Assembly (NCBI GenBank): GCA_023426365.1
Contig: JAFAAW010000141.1
Location: 1-63,769, forward strand
DNA length: 63,769 nucleotides
Direction of reading: 5' to 3'
From: Pseudomonadota bacterium
GTDB taxonomy: Bacteria; Pseudomonadota; Alphaproteobacteria; Rhodospirillales; Magnetospirillaceae
Shown: piece by piece, positions 28,143 to 34,579 of the stretch
Position numbering within the stretch: the first letter of the stretch is position 1
Layout of the letters: the number at the start of each line of letters is the position of its first letter
The notes under the pieces: model-generated
Databases searched by the model: none
Told to the model about the DNA's origin: nothing
What the model saw: the letters and a program-made list of their open reading frames with translations, nothing else
Translations under genes and position numbers: made by a program

Positions 28143-28600
28143 ATCGCTACCCCCATTAGAGGGTGGCGATAAGGAGGTTCCTCTTGGAAGCTTTTTTGGC
28201 GCCCCCGAACTCACGCACGGCGTAAGCCCACGACGTGGGGCACTCCAGTAGGGGGGACGGGTAAGAGCAGAACAGAGTTCCCAGGCGGGGCTTTCGTGTG
28301 GGACCGGTAATAGCGACTCGCTCTTAGGGAGCAACCGGCGGATGCCGGTGAGGCCCGACTTAGTGAGATAGGGGGCGCCCCCACCGGAGAATGCTTGAGG
28401 TGATTGTGTCGGAGTTGCCTGCGGGAGCAACTCCATGGCCCTGAAAGTTCCCAAGCCCGGTGGGCCGGAACCGTAGGGAACACCCATGGAGGCCCGTCTG
28501 TTGAGGGCACGTCATCGCACCCAAAATGTTCAGAGCAAAAATCTCAGCGGGTATCAAGTATATGGACAGGGGCCGACTCCCCCCGGTGGGGGTGGCCTCC
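28141..28600 (+). ncRNA. Candidate large structured non-coding RNA of the integrative element
   Basis: The 668-base gap between integrase and serine recombinase has no credible gene but many strong stems. They are a 12-bp stem 28141-28152/28161-28172 and a long-range pairing GGCGCCCCC (28199-28207) with GGGGGCGCC (28370-28378). Nested inside that pairing are GCCCAC/GTGGGGC (near 28226-28243), TAAGAGC (28262-28268)/GCTCTTA (28320-28326) and ACCGGC/GCCGGT (28334-28349). Downstream are GGAGTTGC/GCAACTCC (28411-28434) and a GGCC...CTCCCCC/TGGGGG...GGCC hairpin (28571-28597). The GCGGATGCC loop and a GATAGGGGG strand recall, from memory, HEARO / IscB omega-RNA scaffolds, but no IscB gene is present. 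Other large mobile-element RNAs are possible. Confidence 0.5.
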
Positions 28601-28740
28601 CTGGTCCGCTGAACACCGCCACCCTTCCGCCTTCCTCTTGGTCCTGGGCTGGGCTTGCAGCCTCTTGACAGGCTGACTCCTTGGCATGTTACGTTCCAGT
28701 CAACGAACATCCGGGATTGTAACTGACCAGGGCACCGACC

Positions 28741-29409
28741 ATGAAACGCTTCATCGCCTACTACCGCGTCAGCACCGACAAGCAAGGGCAATCAGGCTTG
28801 GGCCTGGAAGCCCAACAGCAGGCCGTCAGGGCCTATCTGAACGGTGGGGCCTGGGAACTGGTGGGGGAGTTTACCGAGATCGAGAGCGGCAAGAAGGATG
28901 ACCGGCCCCAGCTTGCCGCCGCCCTTGCCGCCTGCCGGAAGCACAAGGCCACCCTGGTCATTGCCAAGCTGGACCGGCTGGCCCGTAACGTCGCCTTCAT
29001 CGCCAACCTGATGGAAGCCGGGACGGACTTCGTTGCCGTGGACATGCCCGAGGCCAACAAGCTGGTGCTGCACATCATGGCCGCGATGGCCCAGCACGAA
29101 CGCGAGGCCATCAGCGCCCGCACCAAGGCAGCCCTGGCAGCCGCCAAGGCCAGGGGCAAGGTGCTGGGGGGCTTCCGTGGTGTGTCGGTGGATCAGACCC
29201 TGGGCACCCAGGCCAACGCCCAGAAGGCCAAGGAATGGGCACAGGGAGAGATCGGCCAGGAGATTGCCGACATGAAGGCCAGGGGCTGGAGCCTGTGGGA
29301 GATTGCCCACCACCTGAACGACCTGGGGGTGAAGACCCGCAGGGGCGGGGAATGGCAGGCCACCACGGTCAAGCGGGTGCTGGATCAGCAGGCCAAGGCG
29401 GCGGGATGA
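28741..29409 (+). CDS. Serine recombinase (resolvase/invertase family)
   Basis: 222-residue serine recombinase. The N-terminal catalytic domain begins FIAYYRVSTDKQGQSGLGLEAQ, with nucleophile Ser11 in YRVSTDKQ. KLDRLARNVAFI supplies the conserved Arg residues (about 80-88), followed by the AAMAQHEREAISARTKAALAAAKARG helix. A short recombinase domain and a helix-turn-helix (WSLWEIAHHLNDLGVKTRRGGEW, about 182-205) complete it. It is shorter than large serine integrases, so it is more likely a resolvase or invertase. Why a tRNA-targeted tyrosine-integrase element carries it is unclear; it may have arrived with a nested element. Confidence 0.9.
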   Translation: MKRFIAYYRVSTDKQGQSGLGLEAQQQAVRAYLNGGAWELVGEFTEIESGKKDDRPQLAAALAACRKHKATLVIAKLDRLARNVAFIANLMEAGTDFVAVDMPEANKLVLHIMAAMAQHEREAISARTKAALAAAKARGKVLGGFRGVSVDQTLGTQANAQKAKEWAQGEIGQEIADMKARGWSLWEIAHHLNDLGVKTRRGGEWQATTVKRVLDQQAKAAG

Positions 29410-29481
29410 TTTGCGGCTGTGTCCGCTTGGGTGGGGCGCTTTCCGTCCCCTTCATGCCCCACCCAACGCCACACCATATCT

Positions 29482-29495
29482 AGTCACTAGTGACT
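29482..29495. promoter_or_regulatory. 14-bp palindrome, candidate operator
   Basis: AGTCACTAGTGACT is a perfect palindrome in the 180-base gap upstream of the small gene at 29591. A TTGACA hexamer lies at 29518-29523. The layout fits a repressor-controlled promoter for the rightward genes of the element. Confidence 0.45.
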
Positions 29496-29590
29496 TGTTA
29501 TTGCTCAATATTTCGTCTTGACAGCCAGAATCCCCTGACTCAATTTCTCCGCCGTCATCAACACCAGACCGATGGAAGGAGACACCAATC

Positions 29591-29767
29591 ATGCTGTTGC
29601 AGACCCGCCGCTTTGAGCTTGAAGCCGCACATGGTCACATCTTCGCCCGCCTCTCTGGCTGGGGTGAGGTGCTGTTGATCCTTCGCAAGCTGCACCCCTC
29701 GGAACAGCGCCTGATGATCAGCCGGGAGGGGAAGCGGATGGAATGGGCCTCTGAGTCCGCCCGGTGA
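29591..29767 (+). CDS. Small uncharacterised protein of the integrative element
   Basis: 58-residue protein, too short for many gene finders. It is supported by a near-ideal AAGGAG ribosome site 9 bases before ATG 29591 and by a complete frame to TGA 29767. The composition is soluble with a basic C terminus (LMISREGKRMEWASESAR). No family is recognised. It lies first after the palindromic candidate operator, where small phage regulators are common, but no helix-turn-helix is evident. Confidence 0.55.
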   Translation: MLLQTRRFELEAAHGHIFARLSGWGEVLLILRKLHPSEQRLMISREGKRMEWASESAR

Positions 29768-29831
29768 CTCAGGAAGGGCCTTGCGGGGTTGGCGGCTGGG
29801 GTCGTGGCTGCCAGCCCTGCAAGGGGCCTCT

Positions 29832-30194
29832 GTGAGTCTGAAAACGGCTCTGACCACCACCTCCACCCCCATCGTCCACGTCAAGGACGGTGAGGTCTTC
29901 GCCAACAGCCGTGATGTGGCTGAGTTCTTCGGCAAGCGTCACGCTGACGTGCTGCGGGACATCAAGAACCTGAAGGATGAGATGCCCGACGCAAATCTGC
30001 GTTCGGCCTACTTCCGTGGGGATACCTACCCGGATGCCAACGGACAGCACCGCTTGTGCTTCGACATGACCAAGGACGGCTTCACGCTGCTGGTCATGGG
30101 CTATACCGGGGCCAAGGCCATGCAGTTCAAGCTGGCCTATATCCAGCGGTTCAACGAGATGGAGCAGACCAATTCCGGGAATACCCGGGTTTGA
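29832..30194 (+). CDS. Rha-family phage regulatory protein, apparently truncated
   Basis: 120 residues from GTG 29832 (AAGGGG site six bases upstream). The N-terminal Rha domain is clear: HVKDGEVFANSRDVAEFFGKRHADVLRDI (about 13-41) and FDMTKDGFTLLVMGYTGAKAMQFKLAYIQRFNEME (about 80-114). Rha proteins regulate or antagonise lysogeny of temperate phages. TGA at 30192-30194 falls in the first of two tandem repeats; the second copy has TGG at the same place. The frame stays open for 61 more codons (to TAG 30378-30380) with protein-like sequence, so the gene was probably about 182 codons long before a nonsense change. Confidence 0.75.
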   Translation: MSLKTALTTTSTPIVHVKDGEVFANSRDVAEFFGKRHADVLRDIKNLKDEMPDANLRSAYFRGDTYPDANGQHRLCFDMTKDGFTLLVMGYTGAKAMQFKLAYIQRFNEMEQTNSGNTRV

Positions 30195-30356
30195 TTCGCC
30201 AAACAGGGCCAAAGCCCGGTTTGGTTCGCCAAACGTGGCAACGGCGGCGGCACCTTCGCCACCCGCAAGAGCGCCATCACCCGCGCCCAGCGGGTCAGCC
30301 GCAACACCATATGCGGTGCTTCAGTTGTTGCCTATGACGCCACCTGTAGTAGGCCA

Positions 30357-30375
30357 ATTAGGTTGCACCATCGAA
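30357..30375 (+). repeat. 19-bp direct repeat, copy 1
   Basis: ATTAGGTTGCACCATCGAA, identical to 30497-30515. The copies are 140 bases apart and bound a gene-free segment. Confidence 0.75.
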
Positions 30376-30496
30376 GGTAGGCCAGGGTAAAGCTGATACA
30401 GGAAGGTACAGCATAAGGTCAGCCCAAGGCTGGCATCATGCCGCCTCTGTGCTTTTCTTGATCCGCCCCTTTTCTCCCTCCCGCTTCCTATCCCCG

Positions 30497-30515
30497 ATTA
30501 GGTTGCACCATCGAA
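30497..30515 (+). repeat. 19-bp direct repeat, copy 2
   Basis: Exact second copy of ATTAGGTTGCACCATCGAA (first at 30357-30375). Confidence 0.75.
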
Positions 30516-30710
30516 TACCCCAACGGCAGGCCCTGGCTCTCTCGGTCAACAGGGCCATGCCCGGTGGTGTTCGGAGCAATCGCCAAAGGTTCTGAACTGC
30601 CGGTAGCGGTCTTCGCAGGCCCTACCAAGGGGCGGGGTGCGTGTCATCCCGTCCCCTTTCTTTTCATGAACCGGCACCCATTCCATCCCCAATTGCTGCG
30701 AGATGATCCG

Positions 30711-30974
30711 ATGACCCAACCCCAGTTGCGGAAAGCCCGCTCCAACATCCCCAGCGTCAGCCAGAAGCTGTACCTGTCCCCCAGCCAGCACCAGCGCCTG
30801 TGCGCCTTGCAGTCCACCTATTCGGAACTGATGGGCCGCAATGTCTCGTTGTCGGTCCTGTATGCCCGTGCCCTTGACCTGCTGGCCGGTCATGTTCGCG
30901 CCCAGCTTGACGCCAAGCCGGTGGAGGTGGTGCGGGAAGACGAAAAGGCGGCTGTTCTGTCGTGCCTGTGGTGA
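30711..30974 (+). CDS. Small uncharacterised helical protein
   Basis: 87-residue protein beginning MTQPQLRKARSNIPSVSQKL. It contains a pattern like a small DNA-binding or terminase-associated helix bundle (SPSQHQRLCALQSTYSELMGRNVSLSVLYARALDLLAGH). A longer form from ATG 30666 is possible. Its TGA stop (30972-30974) overlaps ATG 30974 of the next gene by one base, suggesting coupled translation. No family is recognised. Confidence 0.5.
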   Translation: MTQPQLRKARSNIPSVSQKLYLSPSQHQRLCALQSTYSELMGRNVSLSVLYARALDLLAGHVRAQLDAKPVEVVREDEKAAVLSCLW

Positions 30975-31252
30975 TGGTGGCAGCCATGACCACCCAGGCG
31001 AACCGAGCAACCCAGGCCATGCTGTGGGAGCTTTGGCGGGCTGTTGCCAAGACCTTGCTGGACCAGTTGACCAACACCCCATCGGGGGAGGTCAAGGCAT
31101 CGCTGATCAACGTTGCCCGCGCCTTCCTGGCAGACAACGGCATTGTGGTCGGCGGGGTTCATGACCCCCGGCAGACCCGTGACGAACTGTCCACCCTGTT
31201 GGAGACCATCCCGGACTTCAATGCAGGGTGGTCGGCCCTGAACCAGCACTGA
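30974..31252 (+). CDS. Phage small terminase / DNA maturase A-like protein
   Basis: 92-residue protein. Its pattern is an N-terminal helix (RATQAMLWELWRAVAKTLLDQL), the segment GEVKASLINVARAFLADNGIVV, and a closing acidic ETIPDF. It resembles the small terminase (maturase A) of T7-like podophages, which selects DNA for packaging. The start at 30974 overlaps the preceding stop; ATG 30986 is an alternative. No large terminase follows. An isolated small terminase is a hallmark of phage satellites that redirect packaging by a helper phage, but the assignment is by eye only. Confidence 0.45.
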   Translation: MVAAMTTQANRATQAMLWELWRAVAKTLLDQLTNTPSGEVKASLINVARAFLADNGIVVGGVHDPRQTRDELSTLLETIPDFNAGWSALNQH

Positions 31253-31338
31253 CCCTGAGCATTTCTCAGGGACACCCCATTCCTTTGCTTCGGTCTGGCC
31301 GAACTTAATGGCACCGACCCTGCCGTAAAATCTCACGA

Positions 31339-31370
31339 CACCCCACGCCCCAAATCTGGGGGATGGGGTG
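31339..31370 (+). other. Hairpin in the gap before the zinc-finger-like gene
   Basis: CACCCCA (31339-31345) and CCCC (31348-31351) pair with GGGG and TGGGGTG (31364-31370). It lies in the 165-base gap between the terminase-like gene and the gene at 31418 and may be a terminator or leader structure. Confidence 0.35.
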
Positions 31371-31417
31371 CAGGAAGATTTCCCGGCATCCCCCAACACC
31401 ACCCGAAGAGGCCCGCC

Positions 31418-32077
31418 ATGCGAGCTTGTGAAGTCCCGCATTGCCGGGACCATGCCCGTGCGTTCAGTCGCTACTGCAAGCGGCATGAACAGCGGGACAC
31501 CAACACCGGACACCCCGAGGGCACCACCGTCCGCCTGGGGGAGGTCCGCACCCTGTACCTGTTGGCCCACCAGTTCATCACCCACCACCGGGACCACCCA
31601 GGCGTCAAGGCTGCCCTGGAATGGCTGGGGCGGATGACGGCAGAGGCCCGAGACCCCGGCACCGTCCATGCCCGCAGCACGGCGGCAGACCGTCTTGCCC
31701 GCTGGCTGCACCGGATGCACACCGAGGGCGTCACCGCCGAGGACATGCTTGCCACCATCGCGGCGGTCTATGCCCTGCGGGAGTGGAACCCCCGGCGCTT
31801 CCTGTCTGATCGCCACTTCAACCACCAGCTTGCCATCCGCCTGTTGCGCCTGACCCCCGCCCCCTATTCCGAGCGGTGGAGCGGGAGCAAGCCCAAGAAG
31901 GTCTATGACCGGATCACCGGCCCGACCCGTGACCTCCTGTCCACCCGCATCAACGCCACCCTTGGCCCCCTCATTCTCCGCATGGGGCAGGAGGTGGCGA
32001 TTGCCGCCAAGCCGCGACCGCAAGAACGGCTGGCAGGCATTGACTACCCCTTCAATCCCAAAGGAACCTATCCATGA
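31418..32077 (+). CDS. Uncharacterised protein with N-terminal zinc-finger-like motif
   Basis: 219-residue protein. The first 24 residues contain CEVPHC and YCKRH, a spacing like small phage zinc ribbons. A helical region with YLLAHQFITHHRDHPGVKAALEWLGRM and ARSTAADRLARWLHRMH follows, and a basic C-terminal third. No family is recognised. It overlaps the next gene by the 4 bases ATGA, which indicates one operon. Confidence 0.65.
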   Translation: MRACEVPHCRDHARAFSRYCKRHEQRDTNTGHPEGTTVRLGEVRTLYLLAHQFITHHRDHPGVKAALEWLGRMTAEARDPGTVHARSTAADRLARWLHRMHTEGVTAEDMLATIAAVYALREWNPRRFLSDRHFNHQLAIRLLRLTPAPYSERWSGSKPKKVYDRITGPTRDLLSTRINATLGPLILRMGQEVAIAAKPRPQERLAGIDYPFNPKGTYP

Positions 32078-33000
32078 GCGATTTCTCCGCCCTGTCCATC
32101 CAGAGCCAGAACACCAGCCCCGCCGCCCCCGAACGTGCCCACGTCAACCGGGTGGGCGGGGTGCAGATGACCGCCGTCAACGGCAAGATCAGCACCACCA
32201 GCCACGGCATGGCCTCGACCGTCGAACGTGACCCGCGCATGATCGCCCAGACCGGCGGCACGATTACCCAGGCCCGCAATAGCTGGGGCACCACCAAGAC
32301 CGGCAGCGACATCACCGAAGCCAGCATCATCAACCTGAACGGCATGGAAACCACCATCAAGGCGGCGATGGCTGCGGGCATGGTGGTCCGCAATGCCGAT
32401 GGCTCCTATGCCGTGGTCGGTGCCCAGTCCACCCAGCAGCAGCCCGCCCAGGAAGACCCCAACGCGGGCATGGAAGGGCTGGGCGATGACGCCCTTGAAG
32501 CCAGCATCACCGAGGTTGCAAGCAAGGCTTCCGCCTCGGACGTGGTCAGCGTCATCAACGCCATTTCCAAGAACGAGGGCATCCCGGAAGCGGCCATTGG
32601 TCGCATTGCCTCGCAGATGGGGCTGGAGCCTGGGGAAGCCATGGCGCGGGCCGAGACCATCCGGCAGGCGTTCGAGACCCAGGCCCTTGCCGCCATCGGC
32701 AAGAGCGGCTTTGACGCCCAGGAGGTGGTGGACTGGGCTTGGGCCAACCGTCCCGACCTGATGCAGAAGGCCATCTACAGCCACGCCACCGAACGCCACA
32801 CCAAGGGCTATGGCAACGTGGTCAAGGCGTATCTGGGCGGGCTGGAGAAGTCGAACCCCCAGGCCATCCTGAACGCCCAGTTGCCCCAGGGCATGACGGC
32901 CCGGCAGATGCGTGACGGGTCCATCATGGTCAGCACCCCGCATGGTGACTTCCCGTGGTCGGCCCTGTTGCGGATGGGTGCCGTGTCGGTGCGGGGGTAA
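32074..33000 (+). CDS. Uncharacterised 308-residue protein of the integrative element
   Basis: The largest unknown in the element. The N-terminal third is Ser/Thr/Asn/Gln-rich and low in hydrophobics (about 1-100). A Gln/Pro linker follows (QSTQQQPAQEDPN, about 118-130). The C-terminal part is helical with acidic and Ala-rich helices, ending in a segment with GKSGFDAQEVVDWAWANRPD and DGSIMVSTPHGDFPW. It has no signal peptide or membrane helix. It could be a structural, scaffold or host-interaction protein; no function can be assigned. It starts within the stop of the previous gene. Confidence 0.65.
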   Translation: MSDFSALSIQSQNTSPAAPERAHVNRVGGVQMTAVNGKISTTSHGMASTVERDPRMIAQTGGTITQARNSWGTTKTGSDITEASIINLNGMETTIKAAMAAGMVVRNADGSYAVVGAQSTQQQPAQEDPNAGMEGLGDDALEASITEVASKASASDVVSVINAISKNEGIPEAAIGRIASQMGLEPGEAMARAETIRQAFETQALAAIGKSGFDAQEVVDWAWANRPDLMQKAIYSHATERHTKGYGNVVKAYLGGLEKSNPQAILNAQLPQGMTARQMRDGSIMVSTPHGDFPWSALLRMGAVSVRG

Positions 33001-33003
33001 GGC

Positions 33004-33510
33004 ATGACCGACATCATCCCGACCACCAGCAGCCCCACCGGCCTGCCCGACCTGATCGAAGAGGGCGGGGAGGTGCGGGTTCTGGACCTGACCCTTGCGG
33101 AGCGCCTGGGGTATGAACGCCCCCGGAAGGTCCGTGACCTGATCAAGCGCCATCGGGCCGACTTGGAGGCCATCGGTAATTTGCTCCACCGTGGGGCAAA
33201 ATCGAAAGGCCGGGGCCGTCCCACCACCGCCTTCTATCTCACCCAGGCGCAAGCCCTGTTCATCCTGGCGAAGTCCGAGACGGCACGGGCCAACATCGAG
33301 TTGGCCTATGTGGTGGAGGTCTTCGCCCAGTTCCAGCAGGGCAACCTTGTCGCCAAGGATACCGAGGCCCAAGCCGCCCTTGAGGCAGCCGAGGCCGCAC
33401 GGCAAGCCAAGCTGACCAAGCATGTGGAGGAGAAGGAGGCGCGGTATCACGCGCTGCGCTTCATCAACCAGGGTGGCAAGCCCCGCAAGCGGAAGAAGGC
33501 CAGCCGGTGA
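33004..33510 (+). CDS. Rha-like / antirepressor-like phage regulator
   Basis: 168-residue protein. The section LTLAERLGYERPRKVRDLIKRHRADLEAIGNL then GRGRPTTAFYLTQAQALFILAKSE (about residues 29-90) follows the Rha / phage antirepressor layout: a helix-turn-helix-like start, then a GRPxxxYxLxxxQAxxL core. A charged coiled-coil helix and a strongly basic tail (KPRKRKKASR) follow. It is the second such protein in the element and may counteract a phage repressor. It starts 3 bases after the previous stop and overlaps the next gene by ATGA. Confidence 0.65.
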   Translation: MTDIIPTTSSPTGLPDLIEEGGEVRVLDLTLAERLGYERPRKVRDLIKRHRADLEAIGNLLHRGAKSKGRGRPTTAFYLTQAQALFILAKSETARANIELAYVVEVFAQFQQGNLVAKDTEAQAALEAAEAARQAKLTKHVEEKEARYHALRFINQGGKPRKRKKASR

Positions 33511-33830
33511 AGTCTCTCCCCCGTCGCATGACCATTGCAGAGCTTGCGGCCTGGAGAATCCGCAACCCGGATTACCTCTATCCCCGCACCCTGCGCCCGG
33601 ACTGGCAGCCGCCCCCGGAATGGGGCGATCCCATTTACCGCTCCCCCATCGAACGCATGGACGGCCAGCCCCCGAGGCAGGAGTTCCTGCTGTTCCAGCT
33701 TCCGCCCGGTGTGACCCCACACAGGCGGGATTTTCAAATGGTGTTCCCTGGTCAGGTGCTTGTTACCCGCGCCTTGCCCAGGACCACCGCCCCCACAGAC
33801 ATGATCGAGGAAGACAATGAGCAACCCTGA
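33507..33830 (+). CDS. Small uncharacterised protein, Pro/Arg-rich
   Basis: 107-residue protein with many Pro, Arg and Trp residues (NPDYLYPRTLRPDWQPPPEWGDP) and no membrane segment. No family is recognised. It overlaps both the preceding gene (4 bases) and the following gene (14 bases), typical of compact phage-like operons. Confidence 0.55.
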   Translation: MKSLPRRMTIAELAAWRIRNPDYLYPRTLRPDWQPPPEWGDPIYRSPIERMDGQPPRQEFLLFQLPPGVTPHRRDFQMVFPGQVLVTRALPRTTAPTDMIEEDNEQP

Positions 33831-34089
33831 AACCGTTATCGCGGGCAAGACCGCGCTTCACCGTACCGGCTTCGGTACCGTCTGGTTCATCGACGCCAAG
33901 GGCAACAAGGTGACGATGGACAGCCCCGCCGCCTCCAAGCTGTTCGAGGCCATCCGCGATGGTTCCGGCGAAGCGTCGGAGACCAAGCGCATTGATGGTG
34001 CCGACCCGACGAAGGGCCGCAGCAACCTCTATATCGGCGGCAAGCGCAACAGCTACGCCGAAGACAGCCGGGTTGTCGCCAACTGGTGA
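33817..34089 (+). CDS. Small uncharacterised protein at the right end of the element
   Basis: 90-residue soluble protein, FGTVWFIDAKGNKVTMDSPAASKLFEAIRDGSG followed by a polar tail (SNLYIGGKRNSYAEDSRVVANW). No family is recognised. It is the last gene before the terminator and attR. Cargo genes often sit at this position, so it is a candidate for an accessory function, but nothing in the sequence shows one. Confidence 0.55.
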   Translation: MSNPETVIAGKTALHRTGFGTVWFIDAKGNKVTMDSPAASKLFEAIRDGSGEASETKRIDGADPTKGRSNLYIGGKRNSYAEDSRVVANW

Positions 34090-34106
34090 CGATGCCGGAC
34101 ATGGTG

Positions 34107-34130
34107 CCCCCGCTGGGAAACTGGCGGGGG
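34107..34130 (+). terminator. Terminator at the end of the element operon
   Basis: CCCCCGC (34107-34113) pairs with GCGGGGG (34124-34130) across a 10-base loop, followed by TCATCTGTCGTTTT, 18 bases after the last stop codon. Confidence 0.65.
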
Positions 34131-34182
34131 TCATCTGTCGTTTTCGTCTGGAGAGGTTGCCGCCAAGCTGGGGGCGTGGTAC

Positions 34183-34218
34183 GTTGTACAGTGTGGACAA
34201 CAGGTGTTTTTGTACAAT
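34183..34218. promoter_or_regulatory. Putative integrase arm-type sites, right end
   Basis: GTTGTACA (34183-34190), TGGACAAC reverse (34194-34201) and TGTACAAT reverse (34211-34218) match the sites at 26670-26700. They sit just inside attR. Mirror placement at both ends of the element is the layout of lambda-type integrase arm sites. Confidence 0.5.
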
Positions 34219-34270
34219 GCAGTTGCCAAAAACTGTTTGAAATCAGACATCTAGAAATTTGACGATCCCC

Positions 34271-34289
34271 TCCCCGTGGGGACGCCAAT
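34271..34289 (+). repeat. attR: right 19-bp attachment repeat
   Basis: TCCCCGTGGGGACGCCAAT, identical to attL 26611-26629 (the tRNA-Glu 3' end), without the rest of a tRNA around it. Confidence 0.9.
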
Positions 34290-34465
34290 CGCCTAAGCGA
34301 TTGAAAATTAATGATTTTTCGGCCTATATTCCCCGGCTTACAGACAGGTTTTGCAGACAGCCCACGGCGCCTACGTCACTTCGTAACGCTGGCCAGTCGG
34401 CAGGTGTAGCGCGGCGCGGAGTTTTGCCCTGCGCGACACATAGACTTGGCCCATGAAACAAGCCT

Positions 34466-34579
34466 TAGCTGTGAAGTCTCAGGAGGTTGCCCACTCGGTC
34501 TGATCCTTGGAAGCTGAAGTTGCGACACTTTGGCTACTCAGGGGGACAGAATGGGCAACCTCCTGAGACTTCACAGCTA
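34466..34579. repeat. 114-bp MITE-like element with perfect 28-bp inverted ends
   Basis: The 28 bases at 34466-34493 (TAGCTGTGAAGTCTC...) and 34552-34579 (reading ...GAGACTTCACAGCTA) are exact inverse copies around a 58-base core. The core has no gene. The ends abut TTAG and CTAG, reminiscent of IS481-type insertion at CTAG. It lies 176 bases outside attR and could be an IS-derived non-autonomous element or a strong terminator. Confidence 0.7.

Larger units (their letters stand above)
30195..30710. other. Gene-poor stretch inside the element, with decayed tail and repeats
   Basis: The first 185 bases read in frame with the truncated Rha gene (see 29832-30194) and contain tandem GTTTGRTTCGCCAAAC units at 30189-30204 and 30219-30234. 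The rest contains two 19-bp direct repeats (30357-30375, 30497-30515). No further gene is seen before 30711. Confidence 0.5.
26628..34289 (+). mobile_element. Integrative element in tRNA-Glu (about 7.7 kb; phage-satellite-like)
   Basis: Bounded by the exact 19-bp tRNA-end repeat, with a tyrosine integrase directly next to the tRNA, the classical island layout. All recognised genes are rightward. Contents: integrase, structured RNA candidate, serine recombinase, small protein, Rha regulator (truncated), two small genes (the second resembling a small terminase), a zinc-finger-like protein, a 308-residue unknown, a second Rha-like protein and two small unknowns with overlapping frames. No large terminase, capsid, portal, primase or conjugation gene is recognised. 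The 7.7-kb size fits a phage satellite or a prophage remnant. Confidence 0.88.

Noticed and set aside
28141..28600. Group I or group II intron
   Set aside because: No reverse transcriptase or homing endonuclease is nearby, no GTGCG-type 5' end with a matching domain V on the right strand is seen, and the group I P7/R elements are absent.
28686..28901. Alternative small frame overlapping the serine recombinase start
   Set aside because: It is out of frame with a complete serine recombinase whose start and catalytic Ser are clear.
29406..29483. Short frame MICGCVRLGGALSV after the serine recombinase
   Set aside because: It overlaps the recombinase end, is only about 25 codons and has no ribosome site or context.
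30189..30515. CRISPR array
   Set aside because: The GTTTGRTTCGCCAAAC and ATTAGGTTGCACC repeats occur only twice each, without regular spacers, and no cas gene is present.
26707..34089. Anti-phage defence island
   Set aside because: No recognised restriction, toxin-antitoxin, abortive infection or CBASS-type domain is visible. The unknown genes could still have such a role, but nothing in the sequence shows it.
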